Below are positions 1-9,760 of a DNA stretch of 64,000 nt, piece after piece (within the stretch, counting starts at the first letter, position 1; each line of letters begins with the position of its first letter). The stretch covers positions 69,330,333 through 69,394,332 of the forward strand of contig OX419756.1 of assembly GCA_948567375.1 (NCBI GenBank), read 5' to 3'. The notes beneath the pieces are model-generated. The model was not told the origin of the DNA and made no database searches. It saw nothing but the letters and a program-made list of their open reading frames with translations. The translations under genes were made by a program, and so were the position numbers. The stretch comes from Lunularia cruciata. Taxonomy: Eukaryota; Streptophyta; Marchantiopsida; Lunulariales; Lunulariaceae.

Positions 1-354
1 GAGAGCCACAGAACTTAGAAGAAGCCATGCAATTTTGAGCGTTTTGATTCCTTGGTTGCAACAACTTGGTCTCGACCTCGACCTACACAAAGCCTACCAG
101 TACCACGAGTGGAAGAACCGGTACCAATGGAGATTGATGCTATCCAACAAAGACCACTTGGCACAACAGAAAGAGAAAGATTACAACAAAATGGAGGTTT
201 TTTTTATTGTCGCCAAGTTGGACATTGCATTGTTGAGTGTCCACTTAGGAATGGGCGATCTCAACAAGTTGCCCAGATGGAGTTTGTGGAACAAAATGAT
301 CAAGGAAACAAAGAATCCCAGAAGGAGATTTTTAGCCGCTTACTGGGAGCTTGA
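1..354 (+). pseudogene. gag C-terminal fragment with zinc knuckle (element A)
   Basis: The reading frame at 52-354 shows a proline-rich linker, then a zinc-knuckle-like segment (FFYCRQVGHCIVEC) near residues 50-63. The family 1 consensus in element B is CFYCRQVGHRIAEC, a proper CX2CX4HX4C knuckle. Here the first zinc-binding Cys is replaced by Phe. A deletion near base 35 relative to B removes the start of the FDSLVATTW stretch from frame. Gag packages the element RNA; this copy is a partial and defective relic. Confidence 0.85.
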
Positions 355-836
355 TTAGTTCCAATGGGATTGAAGGCTCGACCTATGCAATTTTGCTTCA
401 CTTGCAAGGTACAATATCTAATCGGGGTTGTAGGATTTTGGTTGATTCTGGAAGTTCAGAGAATTGCATGTCTATGCAAGTAGCAAAGGAATTGGGTATT
501 CCTATCAAGCCAGTGTTTGGAAGTAGGTTGATGATGGCGGATGGTTGAAAGGATTTTGCATTCCGCACCTCACATCCTATTACTTGCAAGATTGGGAAGG
601 AGTATTTGGAGTGTATGAGATTTGTAGTGGCACCTCTTCACTATGATATCATTTTGGGTCTACCTTGGCTTGAACATCATAAGGTTCATTTTGATTGGAC
701 CCGACGACAAATTCAAGTACAACACCAAGGTAAAAATTTCCGATTAGGTTGTCTGGCACCTCTGAGTAGGATGCTTAAGAATAGTCAGTCCCAAGATGGG
801 AAGTTTGTCGTGAAGGTAGCCATAGAGCAAATCTAG
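351..836 (+). pseudogene. Retropepsin-like protease fragment (element A)
   Basis: The frame at 351-548 contains ILVDSGSSENCMS, the D-S-G active site of a retroviral-type aspartic protease that would release Gag and Pol products. A TGA at 546-548 ends the frame; the homologous codon in element B is AGA. The protease C-terminus continues at 606-836 (YDIILGLPWLEHHKVHFDW), matching the conserved ILG(L/M)PWL block of Ty3/gypsy proteases. It is a broken copy of the protease at 36041-36394. Confidence 0.85.
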
Positions 837-968
837 AAGGGAGATGAGTCCCAAGATGGGAAGTTTGCCAAGAAGGCAACCATGGAGCAAGCTTGGAAGA
901 GAGATGGGTCCTTGGAAGGGAAGTTTGTTAATGAAGCGGCCATAGAGCAAGCTTTAGAGGAAGATAAG
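789..968 (+). repeat. Three tandem 60-bp (20-codon) repeats in protease-RT linker
   Basis: Units start at 789, 849 and 909, each opening with tccCaagatgggaag-like sequence at exact 60-bp spacing. Each encodes a degenerate 20-residue charged repeat (SQDGKFxxKxxxEQxWKxDE). The same triple repeat occurs in element B (36479-36658) and element E (14613-14792), so it is a family 1 feature rather than a local accident. Confidence 0.85.
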
Positions 969-1041
969 TCTGTATTCACGGTGTGGATCTAAGCCGATTG
1001 CACAAGAACAATCTGAGGAGGGCCAAGAGCCTCATCAAGCA

Positions 1042-2300
1042 ATGGTTGATAGGATAGTTCAGGAGTTTGCATATGTGTTTCCGGATGATCTGCCAAAGGG
1101 ATTACTCTTCAATCTAGGTTTGCTCTTCAAGATCGAGTTATTGCCAGGAAGTACTCCAATGGGTAGACCAATCTATTGGCTCTCACCAAAGGAGTTGGAA
1201 GAGTTGCAAATAACACTTACAGAGTTGTTGGAGAAGGATTTCACACATCATAGTACCTCTCCTTGGGGAGCACCGGTACTATTTGTTCCAAAGAAGGATG
1301 GAGGACTTCATTTCTGTATTGATTGCCGTGGACTGAATAAGCATACCGTGAAGAATGCATATCCCTTGCCTTGGATCGATGACCTGCTTGATCAACTAAG
1401 TGGAGCACGCTGTTTTTCCAAGTTGGATCTTTGTAGTGGCTATTGGAAAATTCCTATTGAAGGAGAGGACGTGCAAAAGACTGCTTTTGCACAAGGTATG
1501 GACATTTTGAGTGGAGAGCTCTACCTTTCGGACTCACTAATGCTCCAGCAGTCTTCATGGATCAGATGCATTGAGTGTTGGACAGACTATTGGATCAGTC
1601 CATGGTTGTGATCTTAGATGATATCTTAATCTATAGCAAGACAAAGGCAGAACACGTGAATCATGTGCACGAAGTCCTAAGATGACTACGACAGTGGAAA
1701 TTTTACTGCAAGAAGTCAAAGTGTGTTTTTTGGCAGAAGGAGGTTACCTTCTTGGATCATAAGATCTCATCAGAGGGGATCAAGATGGAAGAAGAGAAGA
1801 TCAAGGCCATTATTGATTGACCTACCCCGAAGGATGCTATAGAAGTACAAGCATTCAATGGATTAGTCAGTTTTTACCGATGGTTCATCCACTATTATGC
1901 TCACGTAGCTACATCACTGACTGACCTCTTGGGAAAGAAGTTGAGCTTCCAATGGACCACCAAGCATGAAGAAGCATTCCATAAGTTTAATCATATGGTG
2001 TCTTCAAGACCTATTCTTCAACCATATGATCCTCAACTACCTTGTGTGGTTGATTTTGATGCTTCTAACTTTGCAATTGGAGCTATGTTGCAACAAGAAT
2101 TTCCAGATGGACTACATCCTATTGCCTTTGTGTCTTGCCAAATAAATACAGCTGAAAGAAATTACTCTACTCGAGATCCGGAACAACTTGCAATGGTATA
2201 GACCACCAAGGTATGGAGGCATTATCTCTTGGGGAAACAAGTGATCATGCAAACTGATCACAAGCCTTTGTTGCAGACGTAGACCTTACACTTGGAGCAC
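1042..2300 (+). pseudogene. Reverse transcriptase and RNase H remnants (element A)
   Basis: The frame at 1042-1611 covers the RT fingers and palm start ([46 protein letters not shown]). A one-base loss in a T run near 1490 relative to element B shifts the frame. The catalytic LDDILIYS block is read from the third frame near 1608-1640. Further stops occur near 1683 and 1818. RNase H begins at 1929-2201 (CVVDFDASNFAIGAMLQQ) and continues past a stop at 2199. Family knowledge: RT copies element RNA into DNA and RNase H removes the RNA strand. This copy cannot make either enzyme whole. Confidence 0.9.
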
Positions 2301-4007
2301 ATGAAGAGTCGGCATCACCGATGGGAAGAGCAACTCCAATTGTTTGACATCAAACTTGAGTACAAACCAGATCGGTTCCATGTCATCCCCGATGCTCCAT
2401 CACAACGACCTGATTTGAAGGATCTTCCTTTCATCACGGCGGCAATTACAACGGTGTCCATTGACCCTAAGGTCCATAATGAGTTTCAATCAGCTCTACA
2501 ACAAGATCCCTTCTTCCAAATGGTACACGGTTGTCTGACAACATGCGACAAAGAGTACAACACCTTCTCCTTTAAGGAAGGCCTTTTATTCCATGCAGAC
2601 CAAATCTATGTTCAAACCTAAAGTGATCTTCGACTTGTGCACCTTCAAGAAGCCCATGATTTACCAATAGCTGGTCACATGGGAGTGGACAAGACCTTGG
2701 GCACCCTCCAATGCCAATGGTGGTGGCCCAATTTGACACAAGATGTTCAAGACTTTATCCGATCATGTGAGAGTTGCCAACGGAACAAGGCCAGCAACCA
2801 GAAGCCGAGTGGACTCCTTCAACCACTCGCCATGCCATCTGCTCGTTGGGAACATGTGAGCTTGGATCTAATCACAGCCTTGCCAAAGACAAAACAAGGA
2901 CACACTGCAATTGTGATGTTTGTGGATAAGCTTAATAAGCAAATCCACTTGGCACCAACCTACGGTACGGTGGATGCTCCAACCTTAGCGCAAATCTACT
3001 TCGACAATGTCTTCAAGCATCATGGGATGCCATGTGTACTCATCTCCGATCGTGATCCTCAATTTACCGAGAAGTTTTAGCAAGCACTCTTCCAGATACT
3101 CGGCACCAAGCTTGCTTTGTCCACAGCCTATCATCCTCAAACTGATGGACAAATTCAACGTGCAAATCATACATTGGAGGATAGGTTGCGGGCCTTTGTC
3201 AATGTCCACCATACCAACTGGGATGAATGTCTTGCAGCTGTAGAATTTGCCTACAACAATTCCAAACAGGCAAGCACTGGATTTTCTCCTTTCTTTCTCA
3301 ATTTTGGCCAAGATTTGCTTGTTCCAGATTCTCTTCTTGCTGCCCCTCCCTCTCAAGTTCCTCATACTTCCACATTCTTGACCACTATATCCCAATCTCT
3401 CCAACAAGCCAAGTCTCACCTCCTTGTTGCTCAAAATTGCCAAAAACAATATGCGGACCACCATCATCGTGATCTCACCTTTGAAGTTGGTGATAAAGTC
3501 ATGCTATCCTCTAGTAACCTCCCTCTCCCACTTGATACCCAAGTTCGTAAACTTGCTCCTAATTGGATAGGACCCTTTGATATCACCCACATTATCTCTC
3601 CTATTGCTTATCAACTTGCCTTGCCTTATCACATGCATATCCATCCTGTCTTTCATGTTTCCAAGTTGAAACCCTTTGTTCCTAACCCCTCTTCCTTTTC
3701 CTCTCGAGTCCAACCTCCTCCTCTGCCTGTCCTTATCCATGATCATGAGGAGTACGAAGTTGATCATATCCTTCCGAGTCATCATATTCAACAAGGCCGT
3801 CGCCAACATACAGAGTACAAAGTCCTTTGGAAAGGGTATCCCCTTCATGATGCCACATGGGAACCTCTTTCCCACCTCCAAAATGCACAGATGGCCATCA
3901 AGGAATTCGAAGCTTCATTGGGGACGAGGAAGTTTCACCAACTAGCAGCAGGGGAATATGTAACAATATGGAGTTCAGCGACGAAGTTAGTTGGGCTTAC
4001 AAAGTAG
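2292..4007 (+). pseudogene. RNase H end, integrase and chromodomain (element A)
   Basis: The frame at 2292-2621 ends RNase H. The integrase zinc-binding HHCC region follows at 2637 (AGHMGVDKT, CESCQRNK). The catalytic core has the first Asp in LDLITALPK and the second in LISDRDPQF, but a stop at 3078-3080 follows EKF. The third catalytic residue, normally Glu in GQTERAN, reads Gln (GQIQRAN) in the frame at 3117-4007. That frame continues through the integrase C-terminus (NWIGPFDI) to a chromodomain near residues 215-270 (EYEVDHIL, YKVLWKGYPLHDATWEPL). Chromodomains of this class are known to steer integration to marked chromatin. Integrase here is dead twice over. Confidence 0.92.
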
Positions 4008-4381
4008 AGAATAAGAAAAAATAGCCTAGAATATTCTAGAAGTATCTAAGAAGCTTCTTGGGAAGCTTCCCAACTAGTTAACTTGCGCCCTAAGTAGGTA
4101 GCTTCTAGAAGGAGGCTTTTAGAAGCTTCTAACTAGCTTAGCTTGCACGCCAAGTAGGCGGCTTCTAGAAGGAAGCTTCTTGAGAAGCTTCATGGTTAAC
4201 TTGGCTTGCACTCCAAGAAAGCGGCTCAAGGAAGCTTCTTGAGAAGCTTCAAGGGTCTTGTATGGTACTTATAAATACCAAAGCCAAAGCTCATGCTAGG
4301 CATTTGGAGTTTTCACTCATTCAAGTGTCCCAATGTGAGTTTTCATTCTCCTATTTCTCACCTCGGTTTTGGTCTTTTACA
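3959..4381 (+). repeat. 3' LTR of element A
   Basis: It begins TGTAACAATATGG directly after a purine tract (gcagcaggggaata) and ends GGTCTTTTACA, giving TG...CA termini over 423 bp. It matches the LTRs of element B at 34450-34858 and 39640-40036. The flanking aaaag at 4382-4386 matches the AAAAG target duplication seen complete around element B. Confidence 0.92.
4034..4277 (+). promoter_or_regulatory. Heat-shock-element-like array and TATA box in LTR A
   Basis: TTCTAGAA units occur at 4034-4041, 4103-4110 and 4163-4170, and GAAGCTTC units at 4050-4057, 4062-4069, 4122-4129, 4172-4179, 4184-4191, 4231-4238 and 4243-4250. These are head-to-head and tail-to-tail nGAAn modules, the building blocks of heat-shock-factor sites. 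TATAAATA follows at 4270-4277. Binding by heat-shock factors is inference; the palindromes and TATA are directly visible. Confidence 0.6.
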
Positions 4382-4743
4382 AAAAGGCTGGCCTTTCCCT
4401 CTACACCCCCCACTATTTTTCTCCTTGAGAGCTTTCCAATGGTACCTCACTTATGTGATTCTAAACTTCCTACAATAAGATTCTCTAAAGAATCCCTCCA
4501 AACCAGCTAGATAGGACAAGGATCAACATGTCATCCATCCATAAAACTAATCTAAGTGTAGAGCTTGTTAACATGTCACCAATCTATATATCTGATCCAA
4601 GGTTGAGGTTTGTTTGAGTGTATACTCTTTGTTATATAATAAAGAGAAGGTGCTCCTTTGGAGTATCCAAATATTGAGTGTGAAGCTTTGTATTTCTTCT
4701 CTTGTGTTCCTCTTAGAGGTTCTCCTATCCTCAGAATATTACA
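4382..4743 (+). repeat. 3' part of a family 2 LTR interrupted by element A
   Basis: Starting GGCTGGCCTTTCCC after the target duplication, it runs through a TATATAATAAAGAGAAGG promoter-like segment to a GAATATTACA terminus, as in the family 2 LTRs at 9761-10516 and 30496-31078. Its 5' part would lie before element A, outside the window. Copy 2 shows both parts (34274-34449 and 40042-40398). Confidence 0.85.
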
Positions 4744-5562
4744 GTTGGAGTACAACTTTACCTCCAATGCATAGAAATTACACTCCAACTCCCTTATTTT
4801 GTTTGGTGACTTTGAGTTAGGACCAACTTCTAAACATGCTTGATGGTCTTCCATGTTCTCTGTTCAACAATCATGAGGATCCACATCCTCTTTGCTGTTG
4901 GGCTTCTTGAACAGAATTTATTTATATATTGACCTCCTATTACACTTGTACACAAAGGATCTATTCCCAATTCTATTGCGCCTTGACTATCTTGGTTAAC
5001 TCTACAATTCAATGTTTGGCCATCCACTTGAATGTTTGATAGGCCAACTTTGTTTGTGAGGCTGGAAGTCATACCACAATCACTTCCTTGTCCATGGCAA
5101 TCTCCTCATTCTAGGAACACATCTATTCCTCTTGCACCTTCTTGAAGTCCACAAATGCTTAATCACACTAGTCAACTGCTATCTCATCACATTGATTTTG
5201 GCTTTTGCCATTTGCAATTTAATTTTGTGCCTCTCCCAACATTCCTTCTTGTCTTTCTTCCACTAGTTACCAATAGTAGACTAGTGGACACACTCCTTTT
5301 TTTTGTAATTCCTTCTCCTTGGTCTTGAGTTTCTTCTCCAACTTGTAGACCTTCTATCTTGTGGTAATCATAACATGTTCCTTCAATGATGTCATCTCTT
5401 CATGAGCTTGAATTGTCTACTCTTGAGCTTCTAGTAATCTATTTTTAGCCTTTGCCTTCTCATATTTAGCATTGTATCATTTGGTGAAGAAACTCCACCA
5501 TTGTCTTCACATCATTCATGCTGGGATGAAGCTTGTTATAGAATGAAAGAATCTCTCTATCT
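4744..5562 (-). other. Degenerate retroelement-like spacer, no intact gene
   Basis: No reading frame longer than about 90 codons is supported. The minus strand holds short lysine- and glutamate-rich stretches in broken frames around 5200-5500, with the look of a decayed gag-like coding region next to the inverted LTR at 5563-6328. It is conserved in copy 2 at 40399-41211 only because of the duplication. I recognise no domain. Confidence 0.4.
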
Positions 5563-6328
5563 CTATAATCTTTTGAGGATATGAGACCTAAAGAGAAACA
5601 CTAAAGAAGAAACACACAACTTTACACTCAACCTCCAATGTTGCAATGGAACACCTTGATTGTATTATATAACAAAGTGGACTCATCTAAAGGAAGCTCC
5701 ACCCTTGGATCATATAGATGGATTGGTGACTTGTAAGCCAGCTCTGCCCTTAGATTGGTTGCATGCATGGGTGATGTGTTGGTTTTGATCCTATCTGGTT
5801 GGTCAAACCGTCTTTGATTGGAGGGAATCTTTAGAGAATCTTCATGTTAATATCTCTAAATGGCATGGGCAAGGTACCATTGGAAAGCTCTTCATGAGAT
5901 AAACTTGGGGGGAGAGAAGGCTAGTCTATCTTCCATAAGTGTGGGGAGAGGGGAGGGGAGGTGGCACACATTTTCAAAGCCTAAATCATCCATTTTGGCC
6001 TTCCAAATTGGCTCCAAAGTTGAGGCTATTTTTAGCTCTTGCTTTATTAGAAGAAGTCCTCTTTTGGTGATACCTCTATTTGAACTACCTACCTCATCAT
6101 GCATAACATCCTTCTAGATGTTGTCAAGTCAATTTCTACCTCTAGATAATATATCTAGCTTTTGGTATTACAAATTTAAGTTACTTTTGACTCTTGCACT
6201 ATTAGTAAAAGTACTCTTTTGGTGAAACCTCTATCTAATCTACCTATCCTATCATACATAACATCCTCCTAGATGTTACTAAGCCAATTTTTTAACTTTA
6301 AATGATAATTCTAGCTATTGGTATTACA
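5563..6328 (-). repeat. Inverted family 2 LTR
   Basis: The right end reads GCTATTGGTATTACA, the reverse complement of the family 2 LTR start TGTAATACCAATAGC. Inside, on the minus strand, are the diagnostic segments for the gggtggagcttcc block and the TATATAA block. The left end near 5563 (tataatcttttgagg) is degenerate compared with the GTATTACA terminus. It lies directly next to a plus-strand family 2 protease, so the LTR and the coding region are in opposite orientation. Confidence 0.75.
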
Positions 6329-6382
6329 CTATCCTATCACTTTGAGGGTGGGCTCCAACTTGTGCATAATCCATCATGACAA

Positions 6383-6721
6383 TTGATTGTAGTGAATGGG
6401 GTCCTAAAAGGCAATCAAGTGCGAGTGTTAATAGATCCGGGAGCCGCAAAGAATTTCATGTCTTGCTCTATTGCAATAAGATTGGGAATGGATCTAGAGA
6501 GAGATGAGAGTGAAGAAGTAGAGTTACCTAACAAACAAACAGAGAGGATTGAATCATTACCCATGCGGATAACACTCTCTATAGGAAAATATCAAGAAGC
6601 AATTGAGTGGCGAGTGATACAATTAGCTTGTTATGATGCAATCTTAGGTATGCTATGGATGGAGCATTACAACCCTATGGTAGATTGGAGGAAGAAAGTA
6701 GTTAGAACCCACCAATGGTAG
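6383..6721 (+). pseudogene. Aspartic protease fragment (family 2, copy 1)
   Basis: The 113-codon frame contains VLIDPGAAKNFMS and, about 70 residues later, YDAILGMLWMEHYNPMVDW, matching the flap and C-terminal blocks of Ty3/gypsy proteases. The active-site triad expected as D-S/T-G reads D-P-G. The same Pro is present in copy 2 and, as DPR, in the separately inserted element C. A stop ends the frame at 6719-6721; downstream linker sequence continues in broken frames to the RT. Confidence 0.85.
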
Positions 6722-7102
6722 ATCATTGTGGTTAAAGAAAAATCACATAGGCAAGAATTGCCTCTCTGTGTCATAGGAACAACAGCTATCTATAAGACTG
6801 ATAGGTGTTTCATGGGTCTAATAAGAGAAGTCTAGAGTGCACAACTAGAAAGATAAATTCTTGAGAAATTGAAGGATATTGTAAATGAGTTTCAAGATGT
6901 CTTTCATGATGATCTACCCTCAAGATTACCACCAAAAAGGAGAGTAGATCATAAAAATGAGACACTCTCGGGGAAGACACCTCCCTATAAGGCTCCATAT
7001 TGCCTATCACCTCATGAGTTGGAGTAGTGAAAGAATCAAATTGAGGACATGCTATAGAAAGGGTTCATCCAACCTAGCATATCACCATATGGGGCTCTGG
7101 TC

Positions 7103-7560
7103 TTGTTTGTGAAGAAGAAAGATAGTACAATGCACATGTGCATTGACTATCAGGGTCTCAATCAGCAAACAATGAAGAACAAACACCCCTTACCTTGCAT
7201 GGATGATCTATTTGATCAACTCAATGGAGCAAGACACTTCACCAAACTAGATTTGTGGAACAGTTACAATCAAATCCAAATTGCAGAGGAGGATGTGTAC
7301 AAGACTACCTTTTGAACCAAGTATGGCCACTTTGAGTATCTTGTGATGCCTTTTGGTCTCACCAATGCACTTGCCACTTTCATGAGTCTAATTAATGATA
7401 TATTTTGTCCATATTTGTATAAGTTTGTCATTTTGTCTTCTTGTATGACATCTTAGTATACAGTAGGACAATGACAGAACACAAACAACATCTAGTAGGA
7501 GGATGACAGAACACAAACAACATCTACGAGAAGTCCTCCACATTCTAAGACAAAATTGAT
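7103..7560 (+). pseudogene. Reverse transcriptase fragment (family 2, copy 1)
   Basis: The frame at 7103-7315 reads [19 protein letters not shown] ... FTKLDL, the conserved RT fingers and palm. A TGA at 7313-7315 interrupts it. The following PFGLTNA block is intact, but the catalytic LDD block reads LYD near 7438-7450 after a frame change. A 32-bp tandem duplication (about 7461-7526, agaacacaaacaacatc repeated) directly follows the catalytic block and adds another frameshift. The enzyme is inactive. Confidence 0.87.
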
Positions 7561-8290
7561 TGTATGCCAAAATCTCAAAGTGTGAGTTTTGCAAGTCTAA
7601 AGTAGACTACTTGGGGCATAGAGTAAGTGCAAGGGGTATAAAAGTATTGAAAAATAAAATAGAGGTCATTAAAAAATGGAGTGCCCCAAAAGATCAGACT
7701 CAACTCAAGAGCTTCTTGGGTTTGATGGGATTCTATCATCGGTTTGTCAAGGACTTCTTCAAGGTTGTACAACCTTTAATAGCACTACTTGGCAAGGGGA
7801 AGAAGTGGACATGGAGAACTACACAAGAGTTGGCCTTTCAAGAGTTGAAAGCCGCCTTGCTACATGCACCAATCTTGAAGTGGTATGACCCAAAATGTCA
7901 AATCAAGTTGGCCATAGATACATCAGGCGTAACAATTGGAGCAGTCCTACAACAAGAGTGGCATGACGGATGGCATCCCATTGCATATTTCTCTTGAAAG
8001 TTGCTACCGGCAGAGCGCAACTACCACACCATAGAACAAGAAGAGTTGGCCATTGTCATGGCAACCAAGCATCTGAAGCACTATCTTGGCAAGAAGGCAT
8101 TTGTGGTAGAGACAGACCACAAACCTCTAGTCTACCTCGAGACGTAGAAGGATCTATCTCATTGCCAGATTCGATGGGCAGAGTGGCAACAATGCTTCAA
8201 CATGACAATCACCTACATTGAAGGAAAGAAGCAACTTGCAGATGCATTCACCCGCATGCCAATGGCAAACAACTTGGTAGTAGAGGTTTA
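7560..8290 (+). pseudogene. RT connection and RNase H remnant (family 2, copy 1)
   Basis: The 145-residue frame at 7560-7997 contains CEFCKSKVDYLGHRVSARGI, FLGLMGFYHRFVKDF and the start of RNase H (LAIDTSGVTIGAVLQQ). It stops at 7995-7997; the rest (ELAIVMATKHLKHYLGKKAF, VETDHKPLVYL) continues to about 8290 with an internal stop. It is homologous to 43203-43950 in copy 2. Confidence 0.87.
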
Positions 8291-8439
8291 GATTAACCCT
8301 AAATTTTGGCTAGAGATTCTGGCGGCTATAAAAACTGATCCACAGATTGTAGAAGGGCAATGATCCAAAGGCGTCACCAACACCCAAGGACTCACCTTTT
8401 GTGATGGTAGATTATGGATTCCAAATGTTCCAAAATTAT

Positions 8440-9747
8440 GCACCACCATTCTAGCAGAATGTCATGATTTGGCCATTACAGGTCATGTTGGAGTAGACAA
8501 GACCTTGGATGCAGTCAAGCGCCATTACTATTGGCCCAAGATGAGCAACAATGTGATGGACTACGTGCACAATTGCTTACTTTGTCAACAGAAAAAAGCT
8601 TCTAATCAAGCTCCTACAAGGCTCCTACAACCTCTCCCCACTCCTACACAACATTGAGAATAGATGTGTATGGATCTAGTCTGTGAATTACCCAAGACCA
8701 CATCAAGATTCAACACCATTGTGGTCTTTGTGTACCAGCTCAGCAAAATGATTCATGTATGCCCTACCACCAAAGAGTTGACCGCTCCACAACTTGCTCA
8801 ATTATACTTAGATGCAGTCTTCTCTCACCATGGCTTGTCTCGAGTACTCATCATCGATAGGGGTACTCAATTCACCAATTTGTTTTGGTGCACCCTCTTT
8901 GGTTTCTTCAAAACCAAGTTGGCCATGTCCCCAACTTACCACCCACAAATAGATGGAAAAATAGAGTGGACTAATTGCACTATTGAAGACATGTTACTCA
9001 ACTTCACCTTAGAAGAGCAAGAGAGGTGGGACACCTTACTCCCGTTGGTGGAATTCACTTACAACAATTTAGTGAATGCATCCACCCCAAGTCACTCCAT
9101 TCTTCTTCATGTATGGTGAGCATCCCTTCACACCTTCCAGCTTGATGAAGATTCATCCGGTGGCTACCAAGGTCAATGAAGTCAACACATTTGTTTCTAG
9201 AATCCAACAAGGGGTGGAGAGCGCTAAGTACAAATTATTGATTGCACAAAATTGCCAAAAGCAGTATGCTAGTGCACACCGTAGGCACATGGAGTTCAAT
9301 GTTAAGGATCAGGTGTGGCTATTGACGACCAACCTCACATTAGTGGGACCTTGTAAGCTCATACCTTGTTTTATTGGGCCTTTCTCAATTCTCCATCTAA
9401 TCGGCACTGTAGCCTATCACCTTGAGCTACCACCACACATGAAGATCCATCCAGTGTTTTGTGTTTCCATACTATGCAAATATGCTCCCCGGTCAGGCTT
9501 GGGTCATTCCATACAAGACATTTGAGCTTGTCCGACACTCGTTGATGGCAACGAGGAATATGAAGTGGAGCGTATTCTCCAAAAATGCATACGTGGTACT
9601 CATCATCCACGGGTGGATTATCTTGTCCATTGGAAAGGTTACCTCCTCTATGAAGCAACATGGGAACCCACTGCCCATTTGACACATGCACCGGTGTTGG
9701 TGCAAGCATTTGAGCAACAATTGCACAACGAGGACATTGTGTTTTAA
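8440..9747 (+). pseudogene. Integrase and chromodomain (family 2, copy 1)
   Basis: The HHCC region is at 8469-8657 (GHVGVDKT, CLLCQQKK). The core at 8664-9119 shows MDLVCELPKT, LIIDRGTQF and DGKIEWTN, so the D-D-E residues remain, although VDQLSK reads VYQLSK. A frameshift near 9076-9100 moves the frame to 9076-9525, then a stop after STDI-like sequence near 9525. The chromodomain is at about 9550-9747 (VERILQKCIRG, YLVHWKGYLLYEATWEP). Together these mark a chromovirus distinct in sequence from family 1. Confidence 0.9.
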
Positions 9748-9760
9748 AAGGAGGGAGGTT

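Larger units (their letters stand above)
1..4381 (+). mobile_element. Element A: family 1 Ty3/gypsy chromovirus, 3' part
   Basis: Remnants of gag zinc knuckle, protease, reverse transcriptase, RNase H, integrase and a C-terminal chromodomain occur in that order, followed by a polypurine tract and a 3' LTR. Order plus chromodomain identify a Ty3/gypsy chromovirus. The 5' LTR and most of gag lie before the window. Stops and frameshifts interrupt every domain, so it cannot encode a working polyprotein. It is the copy 1 counterpart of element B (34450-40036) and lies inside a family 2 LTR whose remaining 3' part follows at 4382. Confidence 0.93.

Noticed and set aside
2985..3467. 160-codon minus-strand frame over the integrase core, also at 38669-39127
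   Set aside because: Antisense shadow of the integrase core, with no domain of its own.
3504..3881. Long minus-strand open frame opposite the integrase C-terminus, repeated at 12191, 39187, 11243 and 46893
   Set aside because: It is the antisense of the conserved integrase and chromodomain coding strand; its conservation follows from the sense protein and the repeat family.
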